Source of the DNA: Gallaecimonas kandeliae | Lineage (GTDB): Bacteria; Pseudomonadota; Gammaproteobacteria; Enterobacterales; Gallaecimonadaceae | Assembly: GCF_030450055.1 (NCBI RefSeq) | Contig: NZ_CP118480.1 | Span: forward strand, 2,383,415-2,447,414 | DNA: 64,000 nucleotides | Reading direction: 5' to 3' | Shown here: positions 16,517 through 26,107 of the stretch, one piece after another | Numbering within the stretch: the first letter of the stretch is position 1 | Layout: every line of letters starts with the position of its first letter | Notes under the pieces: generated by a model | What the model was told of the DNA's origin: nothing | The model's input: only the letters and a program-made list of their open reading frames with translations | The model's database searches: none | Translations under genes and position numbers: made by a program

Positions 16517-17566
16517 TCAAGGCGGCCCCAAGCGGGCCTGCCTTCGCTCGAAACGCCTCGCCAAGAAGGCCGCCAAACTGGGTCCAAACAGCAAAATCAA
16601 GACAAAGCGCAGCGTCTGGATAGCCATCACGAAGGGCAGGTTGACGCCGCTGCCGGCGGCGATGATGGCGATGGCGTCCATGCCGCCGGGGCTGGTGGCA
16701 AGATAGGCGGTAAGGGGCGAGACCCCCAGCAGCCACACCAGCACCAGGCCGATAAGGGCGCAAAGCCCCATCAGGAGGCCTATGGCCAGCAGCATGGGCA
16801 GCAGCGCCTTCCTCGCCAAGGCCAGGGTCTCGCGGGTAAAGCCAAGGCCCACCTGCCAGCCCAGCACCACATAGGCGGCCCCCAGCAGCCAGGGCGGCAG
16901 CACCAGCTCAAATCCCAGCCCCAGGTGCAGCGCCGCCCCCAGGCCCATGGCCAGGAGGAAAGGGGCCGCCGCCAGCTTGAAGCGCCGCCCGGCCAGCATC
17001 AGGGCGAGGGCCAGCAGCGCCGTCAGGGCAAAGCCCAGGCCGTCCCAGGGCGGGACTTGGAGTTCATGGGGAGCCGTGCCCACAACATGGGCCACCAGGG
17101 AGGCGCTCAGGGCCACCAGCAGCACCCTCAGGTACTGCATCAAGGCCACCAGGCCCATGTCGGCGCCGCCGCTCTGGGCCATCATCACCATGGCCGAGGC
17201 GGCGCCGGGGAATATGCCCCAAAGGGCCGTGGTGCCGGGCAACCAGGGCCCCTTGCACAGCCACCAGCCGATCAGGCCGCTCAGCACCAGTATCGCCAGC
17301 ACCACCAGCAGGTAGAGGGGCAACTGGCTCTTGAGGCTGTGCAGCAGCCCCAGGGAGATGCTGGCCGCCACCATCAGGCCGATCAACACCTGGGCCAGCG
17401 AGTAGCCGGCCTTGGGCAGGGCCAGGGGCGCGTCCCTCACCCCCAGCACCATGGCGGCCAGCATGGGCCCCAGCAGCAGGGCGGCGGGCAGCTTGAGGGC
17501 CTCGAGGGGCAGGGTGAACAGCAGCGACAGCAGCAACAGGGCTGCCCAGGCGTTAAGGCGCGACAA
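16517..17566 (-). CDS. AbrB-family membrane protein (COG3180/PF05145 type)
   Basis: 349 residues, almost wholly hydrophobic, with two related halves. Each carries the small-residue motif of the AbrB duplication family: ALWGIFPGAASAMVMMAQ in the first half and AYLATSPGGMDAIAIIAAGS in the second. Relatives are annotated as putative ammonia-monooxygenase-like or AbrB regulators; no transport substrate is established. Despite the name it is unrelated to the Bacillus DNA-binding AbrB. About 10 membrane helices are expected. It ends against the previous gene's terminator and starts 59 bases downstream of yhhJ's end. Confidence 0.85.
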   Translation of the reverse strand: MSRLNAWAALLLLSLLFTLPLEALKLPAALLLGPMLAAMVLGVRDAPLALPKAGYSLAQVLIGLMVAASISLGLLHSLKSQLPLYLLVVLAILVLSGLIGWWLCKGPWLPGTTALWGIFPGAASAMVMMAQSGGADMGLVALMQYLRVLLVALSASLVAHVVGTAPHELQVPPWDGLGFALTALLALALMLAGRRFKLAAAPFLLAMGLGAALHLGLGFELVLPPWLLGAAYVVLGWQVGLGFTRETLALARKALLPMLLAIGLLMGLCALIGLVLVWLLGVSPLTAYLATSPGGMDAIAIIAAGSGVNLPFVMAIQTLRFVLILLFGPSLAAFLARRFERRQARLGPP

Positions 17567-17625
17567 GCTGGACCTCCAGGGAAGGGAGCCCCACCTTGCC
17601 GCGCCACCGGGGGGAAGTCAAAGCC

Positions 17626-18735
17626 TCAGCCGCTGACCATCTTGCGAAAGCGGCCCAGCGCCAGGGCGAAGAAGACCAGGGCGCTCAAGGCCACGGCCAA
17701 GAGCTGGGGCCAGATGATGGCAAGGCCGGCGCCCCGGTAGAGCACCGCCTGGGCCAGGGCCACGTAGTGGGTGGAGGGCAGCAGCTGCATCAGGTACTGG
17801 AGCACGACCGGCATGGAGTCCAGGGGGGTAATGCCGCCGGAGAGCAGCTGCATCACCACGAACACGGGAATGGCCAGCAGGCCGAACTGGGGCATGGTGC
17901 GGGCCAGGGTCGCCAGCCAGATCCCAAGGGAGGTGACGGCCCCCAGGTAGACCAAAGAGCCCAGCACGAACAGCGGCACAGAGCCGTTGATGGGCACCCC
18001 CAGCACCCCTTCGACCATGGCGTAGAGGGAGACGACCGCCGCCAGCAGTATAACCAGGCCGTTGGCCCAGACTTTGGCCAGCATGATCTCCATGGCCGAG
18101 AGCGGCATCACCAAGAGGTGCTCCAAGGTGCCGTGCTCCCGCTCGCGGATAACGGCGGCGCCGGTGAGGATGATGGCCAGCAGGGTGACGTTGTTGATGA
18201 GCTGCATCACCGCCATGAACCAGCCGGTGTTGAGGTTGGGGTTGAAATAGGCGCGGGTCACCAGCGCCACCGCCGGCACCTGGTCCTGGCCGAAGGCCTC
18301 GGCCAGGGTCTGGGCCAGTATCGCCTTGATGTAGCCGGCGCCGGTGCCGGCCTGGCTGATGGCGCTGGCATCCACCTGCAGCCCCAGTTCGGGATGGCGG
18401 CCGGCGTGGAGATCGGCGGAGAAGCGGGGCGGGATCTGCAGGGCGAAGGTGACCTTGCCCTGCTCCAGCAGCCGGTCCAGCTCGCCGTCCCCCTGCACCT
18501 GGACGGCGGGGCGGAAATAGGGGGGCAGGAAGGCCTCGGTGAGCCTGGCCGAGAGCGGGCTCTGGTCAAGGTCCTGCACCGCTATGGCGGCATTGCGCAC
18601 ATCGGTGTTGGCGCCCTTGCTGATGGCGTAGAGGGCCAGGGTGAAGGTGTAAAGGATCAGCACCATCATCACCGGATCCTTCAAGAGGCTCCACAGCTCC
18701 TTGACCCCCAGGGCATAGACGTTGCGCCATTTCAT
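17626..18735 (-). CDS. yhhJ: YhhJ, ABC-2 type transporter permease
   Basis: 369 residues matching E. coli YhhJ along its length (NVYALGVKELWSLLKDP, REREHGTLEHLLVMPLS, GVLGVPINGSVPLF, SGGITPLDSMP, LAQAVLYRGAG). One N-terminal helix, a large periplasmic domain (about 40-170) and five C-terminal helices give the DrrB/ABC-2 plan. The ATG at 18735 follows a GAGGAGGG site; an ATG eight codons upstream lacks one. It is the last gene of yhiI-rbbA-yhhJ, an exporter of unknown substrate. Confidence 0.92.
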   Translation of the reverse strand: MKWRNVYALGVKELWSLLKDPVMMVLILYTFTLALYAISKGANTDVRNAAIAVQDLDQSPLSARLTEAFLPPYFRPAVQVQGDGELDRLLEQGKVTFALQIPPRFSADLHAGRHPELGLQVDASAISQAGTGAGYIKAILAQTLAEAFGQDQVPAVALVTRAYFNPNLNTGWFMAVMQLINNVTLLAIILTGAAVIREREHGTLEHLLVMPLSAMEIMLAKVWANGLVILLAAVVSLYAMVEGVLGVPINGSVPLFVLGSLVYLGAVTSLGIWLATLARTMPQFGLLAIPVFVVMQLLSGGITPLDSMPVVLQYLMQLLPSTHYVALAQAVLYRGAGLAIIWPQLLAVALSALVFFALALGRFRKMVSG

Positions 18736-18769
18736 AAGGAGCCCTCCTCGAGGGGCCATGGGCTTGGGC

Positions 18770-21439
18770 TCATGACTCCTGCTCCTTCATCACCGACACC
18801 GCCAGGGCCACGAAGAGTACGGCAAAGGCCGCCAGGGCCAGCAGGCTGGGGACCAGCTCGGCCAGCCCCAGGCCCTTGGCGAAGACCCCTTCGCTGAGGG
18901 TATGGAAATAGGCGGGCGGGAACAGGACCCCCATCCACTTGGCCACCCCCGTCATGGAGGCCAGGGGCACGATGAAGCCGGAGAAGTTCACGGCCGGCAG
19001 TATGGAGAGGATGGCGGCGGCGAAGAGCGCCGCCACCTGGGTGCGCACGAAGGCGGAGATGAGCAGCCCAAAGCCGGTGGTGGCGGTGACATAGAGCAGC
19101 ACCCCCAGCCCCAAGGCCAGGAAGCTGCCCTTGACCGGTACCTGGAAGAGCCAGAGGGCCAGCAGCAGCATGGTCAGGCCGTTGACGCAGGCGATGAGCA
19201 CATAGGGCAGCTGCTTGCCGAGCAGGAACTCCAGGCGCGTCACAGGGGTGGCGTAGAGGTTGAGGATGGAGCCCAGCTCCTTTTCCCGCACCACGCCGAC
19301 GGCAGTGAGGATGGCCGGGATCACGGCCAGCAGCAGCATCAGCACCCCGGGCACCATGGCGTTGACGCTCTTGAAGGCCTGGTTGTAGCGAAAGCGCAGC
19401 TCGAGATCGACAGGATTGGGGCCGGCCAGCTGCCGGTCTGCCAGGAACTGCTGGTGCACCCCCAGCACATAGCCTCTCGCCGTCTCGCCGCGAAAGGGCA
19501 TGGCGCCGTCCAACCAGGCCGCTACCTGGGGGTGGCGCCCGGCCTTGAGATCGCGGCCAAAGCCCGGCGGTATGGCCAGCACCAGCCGCAGCTTGCCGCT
19601 ACGCAGCCGCGCCATGGCCTCCTGCTCGCTGGCCACCGGGGCCTGTTCCTGGAAGTAACGGGAGCCGCGGAACTCCTCCAGGTAGGCCCGGCTCGAGGGG
19701 CTCTGATCCTGGTCGAAGGCGGCGAAGGGTAGGTGCTCCACGTCGAAGGAGATGCCGTAGCCGAACACCACCATCAGCAGCAAGGTGCCCAGCAGGGCAA
19801 AGGCCAGGCGGATGGGGTCGCGCTTGATCTCCATGGACTCGCGGCGGGCATAGGCCCAGAGCCGCTTCAAGGAGAAGGGGGCCACCGCCCTGCCCTCGGT
19901 TTCAACCTCGCCCCCCAGGTCGCCACTCTCCTGGGGCGGCTGGGCAGCCTCCAGGTAATGGATGAAGGCCCCTTCCAGATCGCCGGCGCCGCTTTCGGCC
20001 ACCAGCGCTTCCGGCTTGCCTTGGGCCAGCACCTGGCCGGCGTGCATCAGGGAGATGCGGTCGCAGCGCCCCGCCTCGTTCATGAAGTGGGTCGAGATGA
20101 AGATGGTCACCCCTTCCTGGCGGGACAGCTCGTGGAGCAAGGTCCAGAACTGGTCGCGGGCCTGGGGATCCACCCCAGAGGTGGGTTCGTCGAGGATCAG
20201 CAGCCTGGGGCCGTGCAGCACGGCCACGGCCAGCTGCAGGCGCTGCTTGAGGCCGAGCGGCAGGGCCTCGGCGCCCTGCTCTGCAGCGCCGTCCAGGCCG
20301 AAGCGGGCCAGCAACCCTGCTATCCGCGCCTGGGGCTCGGCGATGGCGTAGAGCCTGGCGTGCAGCTCCAGGTTGGCCCTGACCGTCAGCTCACCGTAGA
20401 GGGAGAAGGCCTGGGTCATGTAGCCGACCTTGGCGCGCATGGCCAGGCTGTGCTCCGTGACCGGTTCGCCGAAGATGGTGGCGCTGCCCTCGGTGGGGGG
20501 CAAGAGACCTGTGAGCATCTTCATGGTGGTGGTCTTGCCGCAGCCGTTGGAGCCGAGGAAGCCGAAGATCTCCCCCTTCTCTATGCTAAGGCTCACCTGG
20601 TCCACGGCCGTGAAATCGCCGAAGCGGCAGGTCAGGGCCTCGGCCACTATGGCCGGCTCGCCGCCACCGTCTTTAAGGGGCAGCGGTTGGAAGGGCTGGC
20701 CGTCGCCGCCCTTGAGGGCCACGAAGGCGGCCTCGAGGTCGGCCTTGCCGGTGCGCGCCAGCAGCCCCTGGGGGCTGTCCAGGGCCAGCACCTTGCCGGC
20801 GTCCAGGGCCATCACCTGGTCCAGCATCATGGCCTCTTCCATGTAGGCGGTGGCCACCACCAGGCTCATCTGGGGCCGGGCCTCACGGATCTTGGCCACC
20901 AGGGTCCAGAACTGGCGGCGGCTCAAAGGGTCGACGCCTGTGGTGGGTTCGTCCAGCAGCAGCAGCTTGGGATCGTGGATAAGGGCGCAGCAGAGGCCCA
21001 GCTTCTGCTTCATGCCGCCGGAGAGCTTGCCGGCCGGCCTGTCGCGAAAGGCCCAGAGGTGGGTGGCCTCCAGCAGCTGGCGGGCGCGGCGCTCCCGCTC
21101 CGCCCGGCCCTGGCCGAAGAGGCGGCCGAAAAAATCGATGTTCTCCCAGACCGAGAGGGTGGGGTAGAGGTTCTTGCCAAGGCCCTGTGGCATATAGGCG
21201 ATGTCGGCGCAGACCTTGCGCCGCTGGCTGCGCCTGGCCATGTCCGCCCCCAGCACCTGTACCTTGCCCTGTTGCAAGGCTTTGGTGCCGGCGATGAGGT
21301 CCAGCAGGGTCGACTTGCCGACCCCGTCCGGCCCTATGATGCCGAGGCTCTGGCCGGGCGCCAGGCGCAGGCTGGCCTCATCCAGGGCCAGGTTGTCGCC
21401 GTAGCGGTGGCTGACCCCTTCGAGGCGGATGGCGCTCAT
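18770..21439 (-). CDS. rbbA: RbbA, tandem ABC ATPase fused to an ABC-2 permease
   Basis: 889 residues. The first ATPase domain has Walker [10 protein letters not shown] and [10 protein letters not shown] ... [12 protein letters not shown]. The second has GSNGCGKTT and LDEPTSGVD, with a signature reading LPLGLKQRL instead of LSGG. From about residue 520 an ABC-2 permease follows, with one helix, a periplasmic domain and five helices. E. coli RbbA (about 911 residues) was described as a ribosome-associated ATPase that helps release deacylated tRNA; operon context with an HlyD-like protein and YhhJ argues for export. Overlaps yhiI by 4 bases. Confidence 0.93.
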   Translation of the reverse strand: MSAIRLEGVSHRYGDNLALDEASLRLAPGQSLGIIGPDGVGKSTLLDLIAGTKALQQGKVQVLGADMARRSQRRKVCADIAYMPQGLGKNLYPTLSVWENIDFFGRLFGQGRAERERRARQLLEATHLWAFRDRPAGKLSGGMKQKLGLCCALIHDPKLLLLDEPTTGVDPLSRRQFWTLVAKIREARPQMSLVVATAYMEEAMMLDQVMALDAGKVLALDSPQGLLARTGKADLEAAFVALKGGDGQPFQPLPLKDGGGEPAIVAEALTCRFGDFTAVDQVSLSIEKGEIFGFLGSNGCGKTTTMKMLTGLLPPTEGSATIFGEPVTEHSLAMRAKVGYMTQAFSLYGELTVRANLELHARLYAIAEPQARIAGLLARFGLDGAAEQGAEALPLGLKQRLQLAVAVLHGPRLLILDEPTSGVDPQARDQFWTLLHELSRQEGVTIFISTHFMNEAGRCDRISLMHAGQVLAQGKPEALVAESGAGDLEGAFIHYLEAAQPPQESGDLGGEVETEGRAVAPFSLKRLWAYARRESMEIKRDPIRLAFALLGTLLLMVVFGYGISFDVEHLPFAAFDQDQSPSSRAYLEEFRGSRYFQEQAPVASEQEAMARLRSGKLRLVLAIPPGFGRDLKAGRHPQVAAWLDGAMPFRGETARGYVLGVHQQFLADRQLAGPNPVDLELRFRYNQAFKSVNAMVPGVLMLLLAVIPAILTAVGVVREKELGSILNLYATPVTRLEFLLGKQLPYVLIACVNGLTMLLLALWLFQVPVKGSFLALGLGVLLYVTATTGFGLLISAFVRTQVAALFAAAILSILPAVNFSGFIVPLASMTGVAKWMGVLFPPAYFHTLSEGVFAKGLGLAELVPSLLALAAFAVLFVALAVSVMKEQES

Positions 21440-22407
21440 GACTTGAAGGGGGTTTCAAGGTTGGCCGGCCAGGGCTTGGTGGCGTCCAGGCGCACCCAGG
21501 CCACGCCGGGCAGGCCCGTCTTCACCTGTTGGATATGGGCCTCGAGCAGGGCCTTGGGAATGCGCACCTTGACCCTGAACATCAGCTTCTCCCGCTCGTC
21601 TTGGGTCTCCACCTGCTTGGGGGTGAACTGGGCGTCGCTGGCCACGAAGCTGACGGTGGCGGGGATGGGCTTGTCGGGGATGACGTCCAGCACTATGCGG
21701 GCTTCACTGCCCAGGGCCAGCTTGCCGGCCAACGTCTGGGGCAGGAAGATGGACATGGTGACGTCGGTGAGATCCAGCAAGGTCAGCACCCGGCCGCCGG
21801 CCCCCAGCACTTCACCGACGTTGGCCAGGCGGTACTGGATACGGCCGTCGCGGGGGGCCCGCAATACCGTCTCGTCCAACTGGGACTGGAGGCTGTCGAC
21901 CCCGGCCTCGGCCTCGTCTATGGCGCCCTTGGCCGCTACCGCCCTGGCCTTGGCGGCCGTGACATTGGCCTTGGCGACCTGGAAGCCGGACTCGGCCTCG
22001 TCATACTGGGCGCGGGCGACCAGCTTCTTGGCCAACAGCTCCTTGGCCCTCTTGTACTGCAACTCGGCCAGGTTGAGCTGGCTCTGGGCCTGCTCCACCT
22101 GGGCCTGGGCGGACAGGAGGTTGTCGCCGGCCTGGCGGGCCTTGGCCTGGGCCTGGCGCAGCTGGGCTTCCAAAGTGGCGCTGTCCATCCTGGCCAGGAT
22201 CTGGCCCTTGGTGACGAAGTCCCCTTCGTTGACCAGCAGCTGGTCCAGGCGGCCGCCGTACTTGCTGGCCACGTCCAGTTCCACCGCTTCTATCCTGCCG
22301 TTACCCGAGGCAAAGCCTTCGGGGCTGCCCTTGAGCAGCCAATGTTGCCCCAGCCAGACGGCCAGGGCCGCGACGACGAGGGCGGCCAGCACTAGCCCTT
22401 TACGCAT
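21436..22407 (-). CDS. yhiI: YhiI, HlyD-family periplasmic adaptor
   Basis: 323 residues from the ATG preceded by AAGGAG; the frame is open 28 codons further but lacks a site there. An N-terminal signal anchor ([20 protein letters not shown]) is followed by a lipoyl half-motif ([20 protein letters not shown]), a long coiled coil (about 70-175) and the second lipoyl half (LRAPRDGRI). It would bridge the RbbA/YhhJ inner-membrane pump to an outer-membrane channel. First gene of the three-gene operon. Confidence 0.92.
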   Translation of the reverse strand: MRKGLVLAALVVAALAVWLGQHWLLKGSPEGFASGNGRIEAVELDVASKYGGRLDQLLVNEGDFVTKGQILARMDSATLEAQLRQAQAKARQAGDNLLSAQAQVEQAQSQLNLAELQYKRAKELLAKKLVARAQYDEAESGFQVAKANVTAAKARAVAAKGAIDEAEAGVDSLQSQLDETVLRAPRDGRIQYRLANVGEVLGAGGRVLTLLDLTDVTMSIFLPQTLAGKLALGSEARIVLDVIPDKPIPATVSFVASDAQFTPKQVETQDEREKLMFRVKVRIPKALLEAHIQQVKTGLPGVAWVRLDATKPWPANLETPFKS

Positions 22408-22489
22408 GATGAACTCCTTTTTCGGCGATGGTAGCGGCAGACAAAGATGAAGCCGTTGTTTTATATCAAAGTTGTCGGACCACTGACAC

Positions 22490-22518
22490 AAAAAAACCCG
22501 GGCTGGGCCCGGGCTTTT
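22490..22518 (-). terminator. Terminator of the peroxiredoxin gene
   Basis: CCCGGGC (22497-22503) and GCCCGGG (22507-22513) around TGG. The A-run on the left is the U-tract for leftward transcripts. It insulates yhiI from the peroxiredoxin gene. Confidence 0.87.
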
Positions 22519-22535
22519 CTCGAGGCAGGCAAGCC

Positions 22536-23141
22536 TTACAGCTTGTCGGCGTTCTCGGCCAGGTAGGTGGCAACGCCGTCGGCGTCGGCCTTCATACCCT
22601 TGTCGCCTTTGTTCCAGCCGGCAGGGCAGACTTCGCCGTGCTCTTCGGTGAACTGGAGGGCATCGATCATGCGCAACATCTCGTCGATGTTACGGCCCAG
22701 CGGCAGGTCGTTGACGACCTGGTGACGGACGTTGCCGGCCTTGTCGATCAGGAAGGAGCCGCGGAAGGCAACACCGGCTTCGGGGTGCTCTACGTCGTAG
22801 GCCTGGCAGATGGCATGCTTGACGTCGGCAACCAGGGGGTAGCCAACCTGGCCGATACCGCCCTTGTCGACCGGGGTGTTACGCCAGGCGTGGTGAGTGA
22901 ACTGGGAGTCGATGGAAACACCTATGACTTCCACGCCACGCTTGGTGAACTCTTCCAGGCGGTGATCGAAGGCGATCAGCTCCGAGGGGCACACGAAGGT
23001 GAAGTCCAGGGGGTAGAAGAACAGCACAGCGTATTTGCCGCTGATGTGGGACTTGAGGTTGAAGTTGTCGACGATCTCACCGTTGCCGAGTACGGCGGCA
23101 GCGGTAAAGTCGGGGGCAGCGCGGCCTACGAGTACGCTCAT
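22536..23141 (-). CDS. Typical 2-Cys peroxiredoxin (AhpC/TsaA family)
   Basis: 201 residues. Peroxidatic Cys51 lies in DFTFVCPSE and resolving Cys172 in GEVCPAGW, so it reduces peroxides through an intersubunit disulfide. The GGIG motif linked to sensitivity to overoxidation is present, but the C-terminal helix reads [11 protein letters not shown], lacking the exact YF pair. The ATG at 23141 has GGAGAAG before it; a start 14 codons upstream is unlikely. No ahpF-like reductase gene is adjacent. Monocistronic. Confidence 0.93.
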   Translation of the reverse strand: MSVLVGRAAPDFTAAAVLGNGEIVDNFNLKSHISGKYAVLFFYPLDFTFVCPSELIAFDHRLEEFTKRGVEVIGVSIDSQFTHHAWRNTPVDKGGIGQVGYPLVADVKHAICQAYDVEHPEAGVAFRGSFLIDKAGNVRHQVVNDLPLGRNIDEMLRMIDALQFTEEHGEVCPAGWNKGDKGMKADADGVATYLAENADKL

Positions 23142-23346
23142 TGCACTTCTCCAGTTGGGGGTTTGGCATGCCGGGGCATGCAATTTATCAGGGGCTGATT
23201 ATAAGGACTGGCCGCCGTGGCACAAGGGGCGTCGCTTCGCGCAGGGGGACCAAGCGGCGCCGCCGCGGGTCGAACGGCCGAGGGCTGCGTCGACAAGGCG
23301 GCCGCTCCCCTGCTAGGCTGGCCTTTTCCACAATAAAAATAAGACG

Positions 23347-24672
23347 ATGTTACTCAATCCCGTCATCCTTTCCGTCACCCTGCTGCTGGTGCTGAGCCTG
23401 CTGCGCATCAACGTGGTGGTGGCCCTGGCCCTGTCGGCCCTGGCCGCAGGCCTTTGTGGCGGCCTCGACATCAACGAGAGCCTCAAGGCCTTCTCCGGCG
23501 GCCTCGGCAACGGCGCCGAGATCGCCCTAGGCTACGCCATGCTGGGGGCCTTCGCCGTGGCCATAGCCCACTCCGGCATCACCGAATGGGGAGCGGCCGA
23601 GATCATTGGCCGCCTGGGGGCCACGCCCAGCCCGCGCCGCCGCCTGGTGGTCAAGAACATACTGCTGCTGGCGATCCTCAGCATGGCCATCATGTCCCAG
23701 AACCTGGTGCCCATCCATATCGCCTTCATCCCCATACTGATACCGCCGCTGCTGGGGGTGCTCAGCGACCTCAAGGTGGACCGCCGCCTGGTGGCCTGCA
23801 TCATGACCTTCGGCCTGGTGACCCCCTACATGGTGCTGCCGGTGGGCTTCGGCGGCATCTTCCTCAACAAGCTGCTGCTGCCCAACCTCACCAACAACGG
23901 CCTCCATATCGATGCGGCCCTGCTGCCCAAGGCCATGTTGATCCCGGGCCTCGGCATGGTGGTGGGCCTGCTGATCGCCGTCTTCTTCAGCTACCGCAAG
24001 CCGCGCCACTATGACACCAGCCATGTGCCGGGCGAGCCGCCTGACCACCGCAAACCGGACTGGAAGACCCTGACCGTCTCTGTGCTGGCGCTGGGCATCG
24101 CCTTTGCCCTGCAGCGCTACACCGATTCGGTGATCCTCGGCGCCCTGGTGGGCTTCTGCGTCTTCATCCTTGGCGGCGTGGTGCCCTGGAAGGAGAGCCA
24201 GGACGCCTTCACCGACGGGGTCCGGATGATGTCCCTCATCGGCTTCATCATGATCACCGCCTCCGGCTACGCCGAGGTGGTCAAGGCCACGGGCGCCGTC
24301 GACACATTGGTGCAGAGCCTGTCCGGGGATCTGCAGTCCAAGCCCATGGCGGCGGCCCTGATGCTGCTGGTGGGGCTCTTCGTGACCATGGGCATCGGCT
24401 CCAGCTTCTCCACAGTGCCCATCATCGCCACCCTCTATGTGCCGCTCTGCATGAGCCTCGGCTTCTCGCCGCTCGCCACCGCCGCCATCGTCGGCACGGC
24501 CGCGGCCCTGGGGGACGCCGGCTCGCCGGCCTCGGACAGCACAGTAGGCCCCACGGCCGGCCTCAACGCCGACGGCCAGCACGACCATATCCGCGATTCG
24601 GTGCTGCCCACCTTCATCCACTACAACCTGCCGCTGCTGGTGGCGGGCTGGGTGGCGGCCATGGTGCTCTAG
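23347..24672 (+). CDS. Na+/H+ antiporter-family membrane protein
   Basis: 441 residues with about 11 hydrophobic helices. The start ([20 protein letters not shown]) and [36 protein letters not shown] and [20 protein letters not shown] fit the NhaC-like/YuiF group, which exchange Na+ and H+ or take up amino acids such as histidine. The substrate cannot be decided from sequence. It is monocistronic, with a 205-base upstream gap to the divergent peroxiredoxin gene. A cytoplasmic loop rich in His/Asp/Pro (about 218-236) separates the halves. Confidence 0.85.
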   Translation: MLLNPVILSVTLLLVLSLLRINVVVALALSALAAGLCGGLDINESLKAFSGGLGNGAEIALGYAMLGAFAVAIAHSGITEWGAAEIIGRLGATPSPRRRLVVKNILLLAILSMAIMSQNLVPIHIAFIPILIPPLLGVLSDLKVDRRLVACIMTFGLVTPYMVLPVGFGGIFLNKLLLPNLTNNGLHIDAALLPKAMLIPGLGMVVGLLIAVFFSYRKPRHYDTSHVPGEPPDHRKPDWKTLTVSVLALGIAFALQRYTDSVILGALVGFCVFILGGVVPWKESQDAFTDGVRMMSLIGFIMITASGYAEVVKATGAVDTLVQSLSGDLQSKPMAAALMLLVGLFVTMGIGSSFSTVPIIATLYVPLCMSLGFSPLATAAIVGTAAALGDAGSPASDSTVGPTAGLNADGQHDHIRDSVLPTFIHYNLPLLVAGWVAAMVL

Positions 24673-24690
24673 GGCCAACATCCAGCGACA

Positions 24691-24719
24691 AAAAAGCCCG
24701 GGACCTGCCCGGGCTTTTT
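24691..24719. terminator. Bidirectional terminator between the antiporter and grxD genes
   Basis: A perfect 12-bp stem AAAAAGCCCGGG / CCCGGGCTTTTT with a 5-base loop ends both convergent genes. Confidence 0.92.
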
Positions 24720-24733
24720 CTCAAGGCAGGGCC

Positions 24734-25087
24734 TTACTCGGCCGCCTCTTCCTTCTTGTGCTTGGCCGCGGTTTCCTTGATCAGGGGCTGCAGCTCACCA
24801 CGCTGGTACATTTCCAGGATGATGTCGCAGCCGCCGATCAGCTCCCCTTCCACCCACAGCTGGGGGAAGGTGGGCCAGTTGGCGTACTTGGGCAGCTCGG
24901 CACGGATGTCGGGGTTCTGCAGTATGTCCACGTAGGCGAAAGCCTCGCCGCAGGCCATCAGGGCCTGGGAAGCCTGGGCGGAGAAGCCGCAGCTGGGCAG
25001 CTTGGGGGAGCCCTTCATGTACAGCAGTATGTGGTGTTCGGCGATTTGGCCTTTGATGCGTGCAATGGTGTCTTCGATGGTGTCCAT
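24734..25087 (-). CDS. grxD: Monothiol glutaredoxin 4
   Basis: 117 residues with the CGFS active site (Cys33, PKLPSCGFSAQA) and the glutathione-binding TFPQLWVEGELIGGCDI. Grx4-type proteins bind a 2Fe-2S cluster between two monomers and glutathione and hand clusters to other proteins, often with BolA partners. A Lys/Glu-rich tail (AAKHKKEEAAE) is also typical. It is divergent from sodB across 177 bases. Confidence 0.95.
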   Translation of the reverse strand: MDTIEDTIARIKGQIAEHHILLYMKGSPKLPSCGFSAQASQALMACGEAFAYVDILQNPDIRAELPKYANWPTFPQLWVEGELIGGCDIILEMYQRGELQPLIKETAAKHKKEEAAE

Positions 25088-25194
25088 GACAACCTCTAGA
25101 ATGAGTGCGTGGCGCTATTGTACTGTGACTGACCGCCACACCCAAGAGGCCAGCCGCGCAAAGCGCCAGCTAAACAAAATAATCACTTTATATA

Positions 25195-25222
25195 TTCACA
25201 GCCGCCGGACTCTGAGTACAAT
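25195..25222 (+). promoter_or_regulatory. Candidate sigma-70 promoter of sodB
   Basis: TTCACA (25195-25200), a 16-base spacer and TACAAT (25217-25222) lie upstream of sodB. An AT-rich stretch just upstream (25171-25196) could be an UP element or a regulator site. Transcript start not known. Confidence 0.45.
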
Positions 25223-25264
25223 GTCCGACGAGCCAATGTCGAACGCAACCAAAGGAGAGGAAAC

Positions 25265-25846
25265 ATGGCTTTCGAATTGCCTGCACTTCCCTACGAGAAA
25301 AACGCCCTGGAACCCCATATCTCTGCCGAGACCCTGGAGTACCACTACGGTAAGCACCACAACACCTACGTGGTGAACCTCAACAACCTGACTGCCGGCA
25401 CCGAAAACGAAGGCAAGTCCCTGGAAGACATCATCAAGTCCTCCACAGGTGGCCTCTTCAACAACGCCGCCCAGGTCTGGAACCACACCTTCTACTGGCA
25501 CTGCCTGAGCCCCAACGGCGGCGGCGCTGCCACCGGTGCCGTGGCTGACGCCATCAACGCCGCCTTCGGCTCCTTCGACGCCTTCAAGGAAGAGTTCACC
25601 AAGAACGCCGTGGGCAACTTCGGTTCCGGCTGGACCTGGCTGGTGAAGAAAGCCGACGGCTCCGTGGCCATCCACAACACCTCCAACGCCGGCTGCCCCA
25701 TCACCGAGGGTGTCACCCCGCTGCTGACCGTCGACGTCTGGGAACACGCCTACTACATCGACTACCGCAACCTGCGTCCCAAGTACATGGAAGCCTTCTG
25801 GGCCCTGGTCAACTGGGACTTCGTGAACCAGAACCTCGCCGGCTGA
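25265..25846 (+). CDS. sodB: Superoxide dismutase [Fe]
   Basis: 193 residues, the size of E. coli SodB. The start (MAFELPALPYEKNALEPHIS) and metal ligands are present: His in TLEYHYGKHH, His in QVWNHTFYW, and Asp and His in LTVDVWEHAYYIDYRN. Iron rather than manganese is suggested by the SodB-like NNAAQVWNHTFYWHCLSP and GNFGSGWTWLV segments. It converts superoxide to peroxide in the cytosol. AAAGGAGAGG precedes the ATG. Confidence 0.97.
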   Translation: MAFELPALPYEKNALEPHISAETLEYHYGKHHNTYVVNLNNLTAGTENEGKSLEDIIKSSTGGLFNNAAQVWNHTFYWHCLSPNGGGAATGAVADAINAAFGSFDAFKEEFTKNAVGNFGSGWTWLVKKADGSVAIHNTSNAGCPITEGVTPLLTVDVWEHAYYIDYRNLRPKYMEAFWALVNWDFVNQNLAG

Positions 25847-25871
25847 TCTGCCCGTCGATAGACCCCTTGTC

Positions 25872-25897
25872 AAAAAGCCCTCTTCGGAGGGCTTTTT
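25872..25897 (+). terminator. Terminator after sodB
   Basis: AAAAAGCCCTC, loop TTCG and GAGGGCTTTTT form a textbook tetraloop terminator. Confidence 0.93.
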
Positions 25898-26045
25898 ATT
25901 TGGGCCGCCAAGAGCCTGATCCACCGCTTGTATTTTCCCACCAGGCCGGCACCACCCTCCCCTTTAGCTGCAGCCAGTTTAAGGGAATGTGAAATTTTAA
26001 CTTAGATTTCCGAGCCTTAAATTAACGGCAAATCCATAAGGCCCG

Positions 26046-26055
26046 TCTACGCTTA
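26046..26055 (+). promoter_or_regulatory. Candidate sigma-S-type -10 element of yeaG-yeaH-ycgB
   Basis: TCTACGCTTA fits the extended sigma-S -10 consensus (KCTAYRCTTA) with no strong -35 box, 53 bases before the yeaG start. In E. coli yeaG is induced in stationary phase and nitrogen starvation, so a sigma-S promoter makes sense. Confidence 0.4.
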
Positions 26056-26107
26056 TAGGGAAACTGGACCATTGACCGGTCATCTCATTACTGAGTCAGG
26101 GGGAGTC

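Noticed and set aside
19733-22450. 905-codon plus-strand open frame opposite rbbA and yhiI
   Set aside because: Composition is that of an antisense frame in GC-rich coding DNA, and both minus-strand genes are full-length known families.
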